Source: a bacterium HR19 (lineage in GTDB: Bacteria > Calescibacteriota > Calescibacteriia > Calescibacteriales > Calescibacteriaceae). From it: 64,000 nucleotides of DNA. The position numbers and the translations under genes were made by a program. The DNA is taken from positions 62,001-126,000 of the forward strand of contig BEHV01000001.1 in NCBI GenBank assembly GCA_002898315.1. The letters run 5' to 3'. Shown one piece after another: positions 8,602-17,376 of this stretch (its first letter is position 1; each line of letters starts with the position of its first letter). A model generated the notes under the pieces. The model saw nothing but the letters and a program-made list of their open reading frames with translations, made no database searches and was not told the origin of the DNA.

Positions 8602-8607
8602 TATAAT
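8602..8607 (+). promoter_or_regulatory. -10 box upstream of the restriction gene
   Basis: TATAAT preceded by ATCTG lies about 40 bases before the endonuclease ATG. TTCACA is found 14 bases upstream, which is too short a spacer to trust as a -35 site. The TCTG-TATAAT arrangement recurs upstream of rpsF and rplK. Confidence 0.4.
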
Positions 8608-8646
8608 ATTAAATTTATCATTGAAAGAAGACAAGAGTGATGTACC

Positions 8647-9375
8647 ATGAATGAAAAAATAAATCAGAAAACAGATAGAATTCAAAAGATAATTGAAAAA
8701 TATAATAAAGTCGTAAAACTAGATATTGAGGCAAAGAGAAAAAAAACAAAAAGAGCATACGGAGGAGTAATAAGAGCTGAAAAAGGCAGATTAGTTGAAG
8801 ATATAGGAAAATCTATAATTCAAATTTCGTGGGAAAACATCAGTCAAAATCCTGATAGAATAAAAATTTTAGGGAAGCGGTTTAAAATCCCCATCAGAGA
8901 GGAGTATATAGAAAGATTGAAGAACGAAGAAATCAGAAGATATATACAGCAAAACATTGATAAATTTTATTACTCATATAAACCAGATATTACGGTTTTT
9001 GTTGATGATAAAATCGCTCTTGTGATGGAGTGCAAAGCATATACCGAAAACGCGATGCTGAAAAGGGTTTTAGTTGATTTTACCCTATTAAAGAGCTTAT
9101 ATCCAAATATTGGTTTTGTTCTCCTACAATTAGAAAGTCAGCTCGGTGGAGATTACTCTGAATACACTCTTGGAAAATTTGGAAGTCCATCAACCCACAC
9201 TCTATTATCTTACTTTGATATAGAACTTCATACAATCACTTTGCTGGAGGGAGAAAGAAAAGTAGATAAACCTATACATAAAAAGGAGTTTTTTAAACCT
9301 TTGAAAAGGGAAAATTTAGAAAAAGCGATTAAAGTAATATCTGATATATTAAAAGACAGAGTTGAAGAATTATGA
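8647..9375 (+). CDS. Putative type II restriction endonuclease
   Basis: This 242-residue protein has a PD-(D/E)XK nuclease core: PD at 113-114 and ECK (Glu128, Lys130) at the end of the next strand, with a possible upstream Glu51. The N-terminal 50 residues are strongly basic. Its stop overlaps the start of a DNA methyltransferase (ATGA), the classic arrangement of a type II restriction-modification pair. I do not recognise the specific family, and the recognition site is unknown. Only a weak ribosome binding site precedes the ATG. Composition is as AT-rich as the surroundings. Confidence 0.75.
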   Translation: MNEKINQKTDRIQKIIEKYNKVVKLDIEAKRKKTKRAYGGVIRAEKGRLVEDIGKSIIQISWENISQNPDRIKILGKRFKIPIREEYIERLKNEEIRRYIQQNIDKFYYSYKPDITVFVDDKIALVMECKAYTENAMLKRVLVDFTLLKSLYPNIGFVLLQLESQLGGDYSEYTLGKFGSPSTHTLLSYFDIELHTITLLEGERKVDKPIHKKEFFKPLKRENLEKAIKVISDILKDRVEEL

Positions 9376-10652
9376 AAGGCAGTATAATAGAATTAGATGG
9401 AGTAAAATACAGAATCATCGGTATCAGTTTAAGCAAAGCTCTTTCTATTGAAGAAGAAAAAGCAATTTGGTCTTTAAGCAATTCATTTTCAAAAAAGGAC
9501 TTTTTCATTGAAAAATCAGAAAAAAAATTGCGTATCTACCTACGAGAAATTGACCTTAAACTCCTCAAAGACAGAGTAGAGGAATTAATAGAAGAGTATA
9601 AACTTAATCCATCAAAAAATATCTTGGATCAGATAATAGGAAGTATAGAATCAATCAAAAGCTACGGTCTAAAAGAAGGAAAAAGATTATATGTGGATTA
9701 CAATAGAGAAAGGAAAGTAAAAGGAAGAAAAATCAAAGAAATAAAAAGGGGTAAATATTTTTATGCGTCGGGGCATAATTTTAGTAAGAAGAATAACGAA
9801 TTTCCACCGGAATACGAAAATAAAATTATTTGTGGAGATGCAGAATTCGTTCTAAAAAACTTACCCGATAACTGCGTAGATTTAATTTTCACTTCACCAC
9901 CATATAATTTTGGTTTAGAATATGAAAATCATAAAGATGAGGTTAATTGGAGCGAGTACTTTGATAAACTTTTTAGAATCTTTAAAGAGTGTATAAGGGT
10001 TTTAAAATACGGTGGAAGAATTATTGTTAATGCTCAGCCATTGTTTTCAGATTATATTCCCATTCATCACATAATTTCCAATTTCTTTATGGAAAACAAA
10101 CTTATATGGAAAGGTGAGATAATATGGGATAAACATAACTACAACTGTAAATATACTGCTTGGGGAAGCTGGAAAAGTCCGTCTAATCCATATTTAAAAT
10201 ATACATGGGAGTTCCTTGAAATTTTCTGCAAAGGTGATTTAAAGCATAAGGGAGAGTCCGATAAAAGTGATATTACCGCTGATGAATTTAAAAAATGGGT
10301 TTATGCAAAGTGGGATATTGCTCCTGAAAGAGATATGAAAAAATGGGGACATCCCGCTATGTTCCCAGAAGAATTAGCAAGAAGAGTTATAAAACTTTTC
10401 ACATTTGAAAATGATGTAGTATTAGACCCTTTCAATGGTGTTGGAACAACCACAAAAGTCGCAAAAGAACTTAACAGAAAATTTTTAGGAATTGATATTT
10501 CAGAAGAATATTGTAAAAAAGCCCAAGAAAGATTACTGACAGTAGATAAACAGAAAAAAGAAGAAAAATCACCCAATGATAAAAGTAAGCCAAACAAAAC
10601 CAAATTGCAAATCGTAAATATGTTTGAGCATATAAGAAACAGAAAAATCTAA
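9372..10652 (+). CDS. DNA methyltransferase, probably N4-cytosine
   Basis: This is a beta-class amino-methyltransferase of 426 residues. The catalytic motif TSPPYNFG (174-181) precedes the AdoMet-binding DPFNGVGTT (352-360). A Ser before PPY is usual for N4-methylcytosine enzymes, whereas adenine enzymes mostly have Asp or Asn. An extra domain of about 145 residues with no recognised motif precedes the catalytic core and may recognise DNA. The gene overlaps the putative endonuclease by four bases and should protect its target site. A basic tail of about 35 residues follows the last core helix. Confidence 0.88.
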   Translation: MKGSIIELDGVKYRIIGISLSKALSIEEEKAIWSLSNSFSKKDFFIEKSEKKLRIYLREIDLKLLKDRVEELIEEYKLNPSKNILDQIIGSIESIKSYGLKEGKRLYVDYNRERKVKGRKIKEIKRGKYFYASGHNFSKKNNEFPPEYENKIICGDAEFVLKNLPDNCVDLIFTSPPYNFGLEYENHKDEVNWSEYFDKLFRIFKECIRVLKYGGRIIVNAQPLFSDYIPIHHIISNFFMENKLIWKGEIIWDKHNYNCKYTAWGSWKSPSNPYLKYTWEFLEIFCKGDLKHKGESDKSDITADEFKKWVYAKWDIAPERDMKKWGHPAMFPEELARRVIKLFTFENDVVLDPFNGVGTTTKVAKELNRKFLGIDISEEYCKKAQERLLTVDKQKKEEKSPNDKSKPNKTKLQIVNMFEHIRNRKI

Positions 10653-10785
10653 AATCTACAAAATAAAAATTTTCCAGAACCTTCAAATCTCACAGATAAA
10701 AAAATCAAAAGAGCAGAACTCAAAAAATATTTTAATAAACAAGCCAAAATAGAAGCCACTTAATTTTAATAATAAGAACAAAAGA

Positions 10786-11790
10786 ATGAATGAAGAAATA
10801 AAAAACAAAAGAGAAATACTTATAAACAACTCAGAAGAAAACATAAGAGCAGATATTTTTATATCAAAAAAACTGAACTTAACAAGAAACTTTGTTCAAA
10901 AACTGATCTCAGAAGGAAGAGTAAAAATCAACAACAAAATCATAAGCAAAAAATCTGAAAATGTCTCAAAAGGAGATATTGTAGAGGTTGAAATACCAGA
11001 AGAAGAAAAATTCTTCCTGACGAAATCGGAAAAGAAATTTGATGTGATATGGGAAGACGAAAATATTCTTGTGATAAACAAACCAGCCGGCTATATCGTC
11101 CATCCCTCATCTTCGGAATACAAAAACACAATAGTCAATATGATATTGGAAGAAATTGATTTCGGGGTGGAAAGTGAAGCGAAAAAGGAGGACCTGATAA
11201 AAGGGAAAATAAGACCCGGAATAGTTCACAGATTAGATAAAGATGTTTCGGGTGTCCTGGTGATAGCCAAAAACCAAAAAACATTAGCGTACCTTTCAGA
11301 ACTTTTCAAAGAAAGAAAAGTCAAAAAAAGATATGTAGCTCTGTGCTTCGGATACACAACAAAAGATATGCGGATGATAAACCAAAAAATCGCACGAGCA
11401 AGAGGAGAAAAAATAATGAGAGTTGGAGAAGAAGGTAAAGAAGCAATAACATTTGTGAAAAAATTAAGAGATAGAAAAGACCTTTCTCTTTCTCTATTTG
11501 AGGTCTTCCCCATCACCGGAAGGACACACCAGATAAGAGTTCACCTATCTTCCAACGGCTTCCCAATAGTTAAAGATGAGATGTATGGAGGCGGAGGTAA
11601 AAAACTTCAAACACTTAAAAAAAAATTAGGAGAAGAACTTTTTGATTTTCAGGGAATTTTCTTACACTCACTATCAATAGAAATTGAAGGGAAAACTTTC
11701 TTCGCTCCACTCCCGAATTATTTTCAAAAAATTATTCAAGCTCTCTGGCAAGAGATTCCTCCCACACTTTGCGAAGCTCAGAAATCTTAA
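10786..11790 (+). CDS. rluD: 23S rRNA pseudouridine synthase, RluD-like
   Basis: The 334-residue protein combines an N-terminal S4 RNA-binding domain (about 20-70) with a RluA-type pseudouridine synthase domain. The catalytic Asp is Asp151 in HRLDKDVSG (148-156), and GRTHQIRVHL and the INKPAG strand are also present. It is expected to convert uridines to pseudouridine in 23S rRNA helix 69, although RluD and RluC specificities cannot be told apart here. Its last 59 bases overlap the convergent purL gene on the opposite strand. Confidence 0.88.
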   Translation: MNEEIKNKREILINNSEENIRADIFISKKLNLTRNFVQKLISEGRVKINNKIISKKSENVSKGDIVEVEIPEEEKFFLTKSEKKFDVIWEDENILVINKPAGYIVHPSSSEYKNTIVNMILEEIDFGVESEAKKEDLIKGKIRPGIVHRLDKDVSGVLVIAKNQKTLAYLSELFKERKVKKRYVALCFGYTTKDMRMINQKIARARGEKIMRVGEEGKEAITFVKKLRDRKDLSLSLFEVFPITGRTHQIRVHLSSNGFPIVKDEMYGGGGKKLQTLKKKLGEELFDFQGIFLHSLSIEIEGKTFFAPLPNYFQKIIQALWQEIPPTLCEAQKS

Positions 11791-13969
11791 AAGAAAAAAT
11801 CCCCTCAACTTCAAAGATATCGCTCTCCAACGTCTCTCCGATCACCTGATACGGAATTCCATTTTTACCGCAAAGAGAAATAAATTTTTCCAGATTCTCA
11901 GGTTTGACACTCACTATATACAGAGGATAGCACTCTGAAAAAACAAAAAGATCCCACCTCTGATCATCTTTTATAAAATTTCTCCTTATCTTCACTCCAA
12001 CTTCCCCACCTGAGGGAGAAAACACACCATTCACAGCGCACTCAAAAATAGAAGGAACTATTCCTCCTTCGGAGACATCGTGGCAAGAAGCAACTATTCC
12101 TTCCGAAACGACATATCTTATAAACGAAAAGAGTTTTTTTTCAAGCTCAAAATCTGGTTCAGGTAAAATTCCGCCCACCTTTTCAAAATTAACATATATA
12201 TAAAGGCTACCTGCAAGTTGAGGGAAAATTTTTCCTACTGCTACAACAAAACTTCCGGGTTCAAAAAAGTTTTTTGGAACAGACCTGAACGGAAAAATTT
12301 CTCCAATAGTACCTACCACAGGTAAAGGTGGGATTGATACACCTTCGTATTCGTTGTAAAAGCTGACATTTCCTGAAACAACGGGTATTCCGAACTCCTT
12401 CAAGGCTCTTTCCATACCTTCTATTGTTCTAACGAACTCCCACATGACCTCTGGATTTTCAGGATTGCCAAAGTTAAGATTATCTGTTATAGCTATGGGT
12501 TCTGCGCCGACACATGAGAGGTTTCTTATTCCCTCGGCAACAGTTAAAATCGCTCCAACATAAGGGTCTACAAAAGAGTAAAGAGGATTCCCATCAAGAG
12601 AAATAGCTATCGCGATAGAGTTCTCCTCATCTTCATCTGATGATACATATTCATTAAACGACCTCATTCTGTTTAGTTTTACAATCGTGGCATCTCCCCC
12701 GGGCGGAGAGCAGGTTTGACCTAACACTCCCCAATCGTACTGCTCAAAAATAAATTTCTTTGACGCAAAGTTAGGCGAAGTTATAACTTTTAGGAAAGCA
12801 TCCTCTTTATCTCTGGGAGGTGGAAACTTCTCGGGAGCAACAGCTTTGAGGGAATCTATCCACGATGGTTTTTTCTGTGGTCTATCATATACTGGTGCAG
12901 AGTCAACAATGGCGGAGATGGGCAAAGATATAACTTTTCTCTCTCCATCAAAGACCTCGTAAAGACCTGTATCTGTGAGTTCTCCTATTATCTCGCAATC
13001 CAGCCCCCACTTTTGAGCTATTTCCTTTATTTTTTGAAAGTGCCTTTCTTCGGCGACAAGAAGCATTCTTTCTTGTGATTCGGAAAGCAAAAATTCAATT
13101 GGCAGAAGTGGTTGTCTTTTTGGGACCCGTGAGACATCTATTTTTGCGCCAAATCCACCTTTTGAAGCGAGTTCAGATGAGGAGTTCAGAAGTCCCGCTG
13201 CTCCCATATCTTGCATAGCTATAACATCAACATCAGGAGAAGAAAGGATTTCAAGAATCGCTTCAATTAAACATTTTTCTGTAAAAGGGTCGCCTATTTG
13301 AACAGATGGCTTTTTTTCACTCAGATCTCCTTCAAAGGACTGAGAAGCCATAGATGCACCACCTATGCCATCTCTTCCCGTTTTTCCACCTATATAAATA
13401 AGTTTTCCTTTTCTTGATGGTTTGCTTGAAATCAACTTGCCACCTTCTGGGACCTTTCCCACACACATCACATTAACGATTATGTTGTGGTCAAAAAAAC
13501 CATAAAAGAGAGTTTGTCCTCTCACAACAGGAACTCCGACAGAGTTTCCATAATCAGAAATTCCATCAACGACTCTTTCACAAAGGTATTTCATTTTTCT
13601 GTCTTTTATATTTCCGAAGCAGAGGAAATCAGCAAGAGCTATTGGTCTTGCTCCGACGCACAGAACATCTCTTATTATGCCTCCGACACCTGTTGCAGCA
13701 CCCGAATACGGCTCTATGTAAGATGGATGATTATGCGACTCTATTTTGAACGCTATAAGAGAACCATCTTTTAATCTCACAACACCCGAGTTTTCACCGA
13801 AACTGAAAACAACTCTATCTGATTCTCTTGGGAGCTTTTTGAGGTGGAGCTTTGATGATTTATACGATGCGTGCTCACTCCACATCGCATCAAAAATCAT
13901 AATCTCATCACTTGTCGGTTCCCTTCCTATAACCTTCTTTATCTTCTCTATCTCCTCAGATGTAAGCAT
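11732..13969 (-). CDS. purL: Phosphoribosylformylglycinamidine synthase subunit PurL
   Basis: PurL catalyses the ATP-dependent amidation of FGAR in purine synthesis. At 745 residues it is the small type that works with separate PurQ (glutaminase) and PurS subunits, neither of which is in this window. Visible signatures include MWSEHASYKSSK near residue 29, the ESHNHPS strand, GGTGRDGIGG-like loops and DMGAAGL. A TTGACA-based promoter lies upstream with a leader of roughly 15 bases, but no clear ribosome binding site. The 3' end overlaps rluD on the other strand. Confidence 0.97.
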   Translation of the reverse strand: MLTSEEIEKIKKVIGREPTSDEIMIFDAMWSEHASYKSSKLHLKKLPRESDRVVFSFGENSGVVRLKDGSLIAFKIESHNHPSYIEPYSGAATGVGGIIRDVLCVGARPIALADFLCFGNIKDRKMKYLCERVVDGISDYGNSVGVPVVRGQTLFYGFFDHNIIVNVMCVGKVPEGGKLISSKPSRKGKLIYIGGKTGRDGIGGASMASQSFEGDLSEKKPSVQIGDPFTEKCLIEAILEILSSPDVDVIAMQDMGAAGLLNSSSELASKGGFGAKIDVSRVPKRQPLLPIEFLLSESQERMLLVAEERHFQKIKEIAQKWGLDCEIIGELTDTGLYEVFDGERKVISLPISAIVDSAPVYDRPQKKPSWIDSLKAVAPEKFPPPRDKEDAFLKVITSPNFASKKFIFEQYDWGVLGQTCSPPGGDATIVKLNRMRSFNEYVSSDEDEENSIAIAISLDGNPLYSFVDPYVGAILTVAEGIRNLSCVGAEPIAITDNLNFGNPENPEVMWEFVRTIEGMERALKEFGIPVVSGNVSFYNEYEGVSIPPLPVVGTIGEIFPFRSVPKNFFEPGSFVVAVGKIFPQLAGSLYIYVNFEKVGGILPEPDFELEKKLFSFIRYVVSEGIVASCHDVSEGGIVPSIFECAVNGVFSPSGGEVGVKIRRNFIKDDQRWDLFVFSECYPLYIVSVKPENLEKFISLCGKNGIPYQVIGETLESDIFEVEGIFSFKISELRKVWEESLARELE

Positions 13970-13985
13970 AATCAGACGAAGAAAA

Positions 13986-14013
13986 AAGATAATAAAAATT
14001 CTTCCCTTGTCAA
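13986..14013 (-). promoter_or_regulatory. Candidate sigma-70 promoter of purL
   Basis: A perfect TTGACA (14008-14013, minus strand) is followed after 16 bases by TATCTT (13986-13991). An overlapping TATTAT (13989-13994) would leave a spacer of only 13. The promoter starts about 17 bases before the purL ATG. Of the promoters noted here it is the only one with a consensus -35. Confidence 0.5.
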
Positions 14014-14046
14014 TTTTCTCCCAAAAATAAAATTTTTATTGCTTCT

Positions 14047-15573
14047 TCAATCTTTCATTTCCTCAAGCAGTTTTCTCCATACAAATATGTTGAAAAGAAC
14101 TATAAATCCACACATCACAAAAGTAGAGAAAATCATAAGTTCAACTTTACCTTCACGGGCAGATTGAAATATCAAAGAACCTATCCCGAAAATCTTATAC
14201 TCTTTCTCTCTGAAAATTATAGATTCAGCAACAAAGGTTCCGTTCCACGCTCCTCCCCAAGCAGTGATAAATCCCACAAGCATATCTTTCCTTGACCCCT
14301 TCAAAATTATCTGTCTTAATTTATCTTTCAGGCTCATCCTCAAAGATTCCCCTACGAGAAAAAGCTCTTTGGGGATTGAATTGACTCCTGCAAGAGTGTT
14401 GTAAAATATATACCACACAGATGAGGTTGATATTATAAAAAGAGCGTTCATCTCAAGTCCCATAGGAAGTCGCAAGAAGAATGGGAAAACAAAAGGAATT
14501 ACCGCAGGAACAGGGAAAGATGAGATTATCTGAATCACACTTACTATCTTTTCTTGATAAGGTTTCCATCTGGTTCCGATAAGTATAGCAAGGGGGATAG
14601 CAAGAAGCGAGGCGAGAAAAATTCCCAGAGAAACCCTGAGCAAAGTTGGAAAAATTGAAACTATGCATAGCAAAACATCTGATAGCTCTAATCTCAAAAA
14701 AAATCTGAAAATGAGAAGCAGAAAAACACCAACAGCGAACAGAATAAGAAAAGATAAGTAATCAAAAAATTTGCCGATCTTACTAGATTTGCTCATAAGA
14801 AACTGGTTGAGGTGAGAAAAGAATTGCTCAGCTCGTATTAATTTTTTCAGGATTTGAAAGTAGAACTTATCTAAAATATTCATACGAGCTAATATTTCTT
14901 CTTCTGGCTCTTCTTCAAACTTCATCGCAAGCGAGGCAAGCAAAAGCGGTTTCCAAATCAGAAAATAAGAAGCAGAAATTATAAACAATATGACCAAAAA
15001 TCCATAAAATGTGTTTGTAATCTCTCCTCTTTCCATAGAATTAAGAATGAACGCTCCTATACCATCTACCTTTATTTCAAGCTCACCTATTGAAAACATC
15101 TCGCAGTACATAAGAAAATACCAAGCATTTCCAAAAGACAAAAGAGAATTCCACAAAAACTGAGGAAGAGAAAAAGGTAAATGAAGCAGAAAGAATTTCC
15201 TTATACCTTCAACATTTAAAATTTTTGATAACTCGTCAAACTCTTTTGGGATATTTTTAAGGGAAGTATAAAATGAAAATATAAGATTCCAAATAATGCT
15301 CGTTATTATAAGAATTATCGCTCCAAGCTCAAATCCAGCTCTGCCAAGTCCAAAAAAAATAAGCATAACTCCCGGAGTGAATGATAGAACAGGAACAGAT
15401 TGCATAATATCCACAGCAGGAATTAAAATTTTTTCCAACCTCCTTGAATAAAAAGCAAGATAAGATATAAGCATGGCTAAAAGAGAACTTATGAGATATG
15501 AAATGGAAATGCGAAAAAAAGAAATGAATCCAAGAGGAAATATCTCCAGAAAGCTTTTCAGAGCGTCTATCAT
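14047..15573 (-). CDS. Fused two-domain ABC transporter permease
   Basis: This 508-residue inner-membrane protein carries two binding-protein-dependent permease domains in one chain (about 20-215 and 290-500). Both have EAA-type loops, one near PKEFDELSKILNVEG and one near PKELFLVGESLRM, each followed by the expected membrane helices. The domains resemble the SsuC/TauC/nitrate group of permeases. No ATPase or substrate-binding gene lies beside it. It overlaps the upstream unknown gene by four bases (ATGA), so the two are translationally coupled. The substrate is unknown. Confidence 0.85.
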   Translation of the reverse strand: MIDALKSFLEIFPLGFISFFRISISYLISSLLAMLISYLAFYSRRLEKILIPAVDIMQSVPVLSFTPGVMLIFFGLGRAGFELGAIILIITSIIWNLIFSFYTSLKNIPKEFDELSKILNVEGIRKFFLLHLPFSLPQFLWNSLLSFGNAWYFLMYCEMFSIGELEIKVDGIGAFILNSMERGEITNTFYGFLVILFIISASYFLIWKPLLLASLAMKFEEEPEEEILARMNILDKFYFQILKKLIRAEQFFSHLNQFLMSKSSKIGKFFDYLSFLILFAVGVFLLLIFRFFLRLELSDVLLCIVSIFPTLLRVSLGIFLASLLAIPLAILIGTRWKPYQEKIVSVIQIISSFPVPAVIPFVFPFFLRLPMGLEMNALFIISTSSVWYIFYNTLAGVNSIPKELFLVGESLRMSLKDKLRQIILKGSRKDMLVGFITAWGGAWNGTFVAESIIFREKEYKIFGIGSLIFQSAREGKVELMIFSTFVMCGFIVLFNIFVWRKLLEEMKD

Positions 15574-16346
15574 TTTTCCGGCTCAAATAAAAAAATCATT
15601 CCCCAAATACTTGATAAGATAAAATCTTGATTCCTTTTCATCAGTGTTTCCGAAACTTCATCTTTTTTCAATATAGAAAATCTTTTCAGTTTCTTATCGG
15701 AGAATAAAAAATCAATAAGCCGGCGGGAGTCCCTCGGAAGGTCTAAAATCAAAAATTCTCCCCCAAAAAGATCAATAACCTTATCAAAATCCTCCTTGAA
15801 ATCAAAAAAACAGAACAATCTTCCGTTTTTACTTATGATCAGGCAAGAAAGTTTGAGCAGGAAATCAAGATGAGAAGATAAAATGTTCTTTACTTTCTGC
15901 TCACAAATAAAGACCTGACATTTTTTCATAAGATTGATAAAAACTCTATCAATTTTAAAAGAACCGACGAGAGAAAATATATCTGAAAAAAAATCTTCCG
16001 AAGAGGTGTGCGTACTTCTTTCTTCCAGAGTGTAAACAGCTTTTTTTATATCAGAACCGAAAAACAGAGGAAGTATATTTATTCCCGTATTTGTTTTGTA
16101 TATCCTTCCTCCGTAATTCAGCTTACCGTAATGATTGTATATTTCAATCCTTCCCATGAAGTGTTCTGGTGGGAAACCGAAGAATCTATCTTTGAATCCG
16201 TTCAGAGAAAAAAATTCCCTGAAAGTAATGTCAAAAAAAGGTATGAACGGAAAAACAAAACCATTTTCCGAGGAGAACAAAAAAGCGTCTTTTATTTTAT
16301 CGCTCTCTTGAAGAGCCAGAGAAAAATCATCAGCAAACAAATCCAC
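15570..16346 (-). CDS. Unknown protein coupled to ABC permease
   Basis: I do not recognise this 258-residue protein. It has no signal peptide or membrane helix and is rich in Phe, Leu, Asp and Lys. It has no Walker A motif, so it is not the missing ATPase. Several alternating hydrophobic strands (for example RVFINLMKKCQVFICE and GEFLILDLP) suggest an alpha/beta cytoplasmic fold. The start is GTG at 16346, eight bases after a TAAAAT box and without a ribosome binding site. Coupling to the fused permease by an ATGA overlap suggests a job in the same transport system. Confidence 0.75.
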   Translation of the reverse strand: MDLFADDFSLALQESDKIKDAFLFSSENGFVFPFIPFFDITFREFFSLNGFKDRFFGFPPEHFMGRIEIYNHYGKLNYGGRIYKTNTGINILPLFFGSDIKKAVYTLEERSTHTSSEDFFSDIFSLVGSFKIDRVFINLMKKCQVFICEQKVKNILSSHLDFLLKLSCLIISKNGRLFCFFDFKEDFDKVIDLFGGEFLILDLPRDSRRLIDFLFSDKKLKRFSILKKDEVSETLMKRNQDFILSSIWGMIFLFEPEK

Positions 16347-16354
16347 CGAAATAA

Positions 16355-16360
16355 ATTTTA
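16355..16360 (-). promoter_or_regulatory. TAAAAT box before a GTG start
   Basis: On the minus strand TAAAAT is followed by eight bases and the GTG of the 258-residue unknown protein. It fits the leaderless pattern and supports GTG as the true start. Confidence 0.45.
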
Positions 16361-16450
16361 TGAAACAAAACTTTCACAAGAAAAAGCCGAATTTAATTCA
16401 GGTCAATAAAAAAAGAGAAAAAATTCCATTTTCACATGATTTTGAAGTTT

Positions 16451-16456
16451 TAAAAT
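16451..16456 (+). promoter_or_regulatory. TAAAAT box, leaderless-type start of SpoIID-like gene
   Basis: TAAAAT is followed by seven bases and the ATG at 16464, with no ribosome binding site between. Confidence 0.5.
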
Positions 16457-16463
16457 TCATTTT

Positions 16464-17318
16464 ATGCAATTTCTTCCTCTCCTATTTATTATTTTCCTCA
16501 ATCTCTCAAATTACAAAGTGAAGGTGATATATGGTGGTAAAGAGATAAAATCAATATCTCTTGAGGACTATTTGAAGGGAGTAGTAGCTGGGGAAATGCC
16601 TGCCTCTTGGCATACCGAAGCACTAAAAGCACAAGCGGTAATAGCGAGGTCATTCACGATCTACCACATCAAAAAAGGAAAAAATTACTTTGAAGCATCT
16701 GAAAAAGATCAGGTGTGGATCCCCAAAGAAAAGTGGCAGAATTACAGCGAAAAAATAGAAAAAGCAGTTGATGATACAAGAGGATATGTTCTTACTTTTC
16801 CTTCTGGCGAGGTAGCACCGGGATTCTTTCACTCAACGTGCGGTGGAAAAACAGAGAACGCAATTGAACTCTGGGGAGGAGATGAAAATCTCAAATTCAT
16901 AGTATCTGTAAAATGCTCAAAATGCTATGATTCTCCGTATTTTTTCTGGCGTGAGAGAATAAAAAAAGAAGAAATAATGAGGGTAAGCAGAGAGATAAAC
17001 GATGTAATAACCCAAAAAATACTCTCTCTCTCTTATGATATATTTGCAGAATACACAGATACAGGAAGAGTGAAAAAACTTTTTCTGCCTTACGGCGTCT
17101 TCTTAACTTACTATGATATGAGGAACAAACTGAATTTGAAAAGCAATTTTTTCAAGTTTGAGTTTGACGGAGAATATTTCACATTTTATGGGAGAGGAAA
17201 TGGACACGGGGTTGGATTATGTCAGTGGGGAGCGAAAAAACTCGCCGAAGAAGGACTAAAATGGGACGAAATTTTAAAATTCTACTTTCCACTCCTAAAA
17301 ATCAAAAAAATATACTGA
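16464..17318 (+). CDS. SpoIID/LytB-domain protein
   Basis: The 284-residue protein starts with a hydrophobic signal-like stretch (about 1-15) and then shows the SpoIID domain. This includes the VAGEMPASWHTEALKAQAVIARS region (41-63) with the conserved Glu44, and the C-terminal GRGNGHGVGLCQWGA motif. In sporulating Firmicutes SpoIID is a lytic transglycosylase acting on denuded peptidoglycan; in diderms related proteins are likely periplasmic cell-wall enzymes. There are no sporulation genes here. It is followed after about 60 bases by the PlsB-like gene on the same strand. Confidence 0.88.
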   Translation: MQFLPLLFIIFLNLSNYKVKVIYGGKEIKSISLEDYLKGVVAGEMPASWHTEALKAQAVIARSFTIYHIKKGKNYFEASEKDQVWIPKEKWQNYSEKIEKAVDDTRGYVLTFPSGEVAPGFFHSTCGGKTENAIELWGGDENLKFIVSVKCSKCYDSPYFFWRERIKKEEIMRVSREINDVITQKILSLSYDIFAEYTDTGRVKKLFLPYGVFLTYYDMRNKLNLKSNFFKFEFDGEYFTFYGRGNGHGVGLCQWGAKKLAEEGLKWDEILKFYFPLLKIKKIY

Positions 17319-17363
17319 AAAGAATACAAAAAACAATAAATAACAAAACGAGAAAATATAAGT

Positions 17364-17369
17364 TAAAAT
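17364..17369 (+). promoter_or_regulatory. TAAAAT box, leaderless-type start of acyltransferase gene
   Basis: TAAAAT is followed by seven bases (TTTTGTT) and the ATG at 17377. The same 16-base arrangement, TAAAAT-TTTTGTT-ATG, occurs upstream of the comM-like gene on the other strand. Confidence 0.55.
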
Positions 17370-17376
17370 TTTTGTT

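Noticed and set aside
8582-8607. TTCACA as a -35 for the restriction gene
   Set aside because: The spacer to TATAAT is only 14 bases, too short for a normal sigma-70 promoter.
9340-9590. Repeated LKDRVEEL peptide in the nuclease and methyltransferase as a sign of duplication
   Set aside because: Only eight residues match and the flanks do not. Chance in Lys/Glu-rich helices is likely, so it is only mentioned as a detail.
10653-10785. Remnant of a third restriction-modification gene after the methyltransferase
   Set aside because: The 133 bases are AT-rich with no frame longer than a few codons that matches anything. It is reported as empty intergenic DNA.
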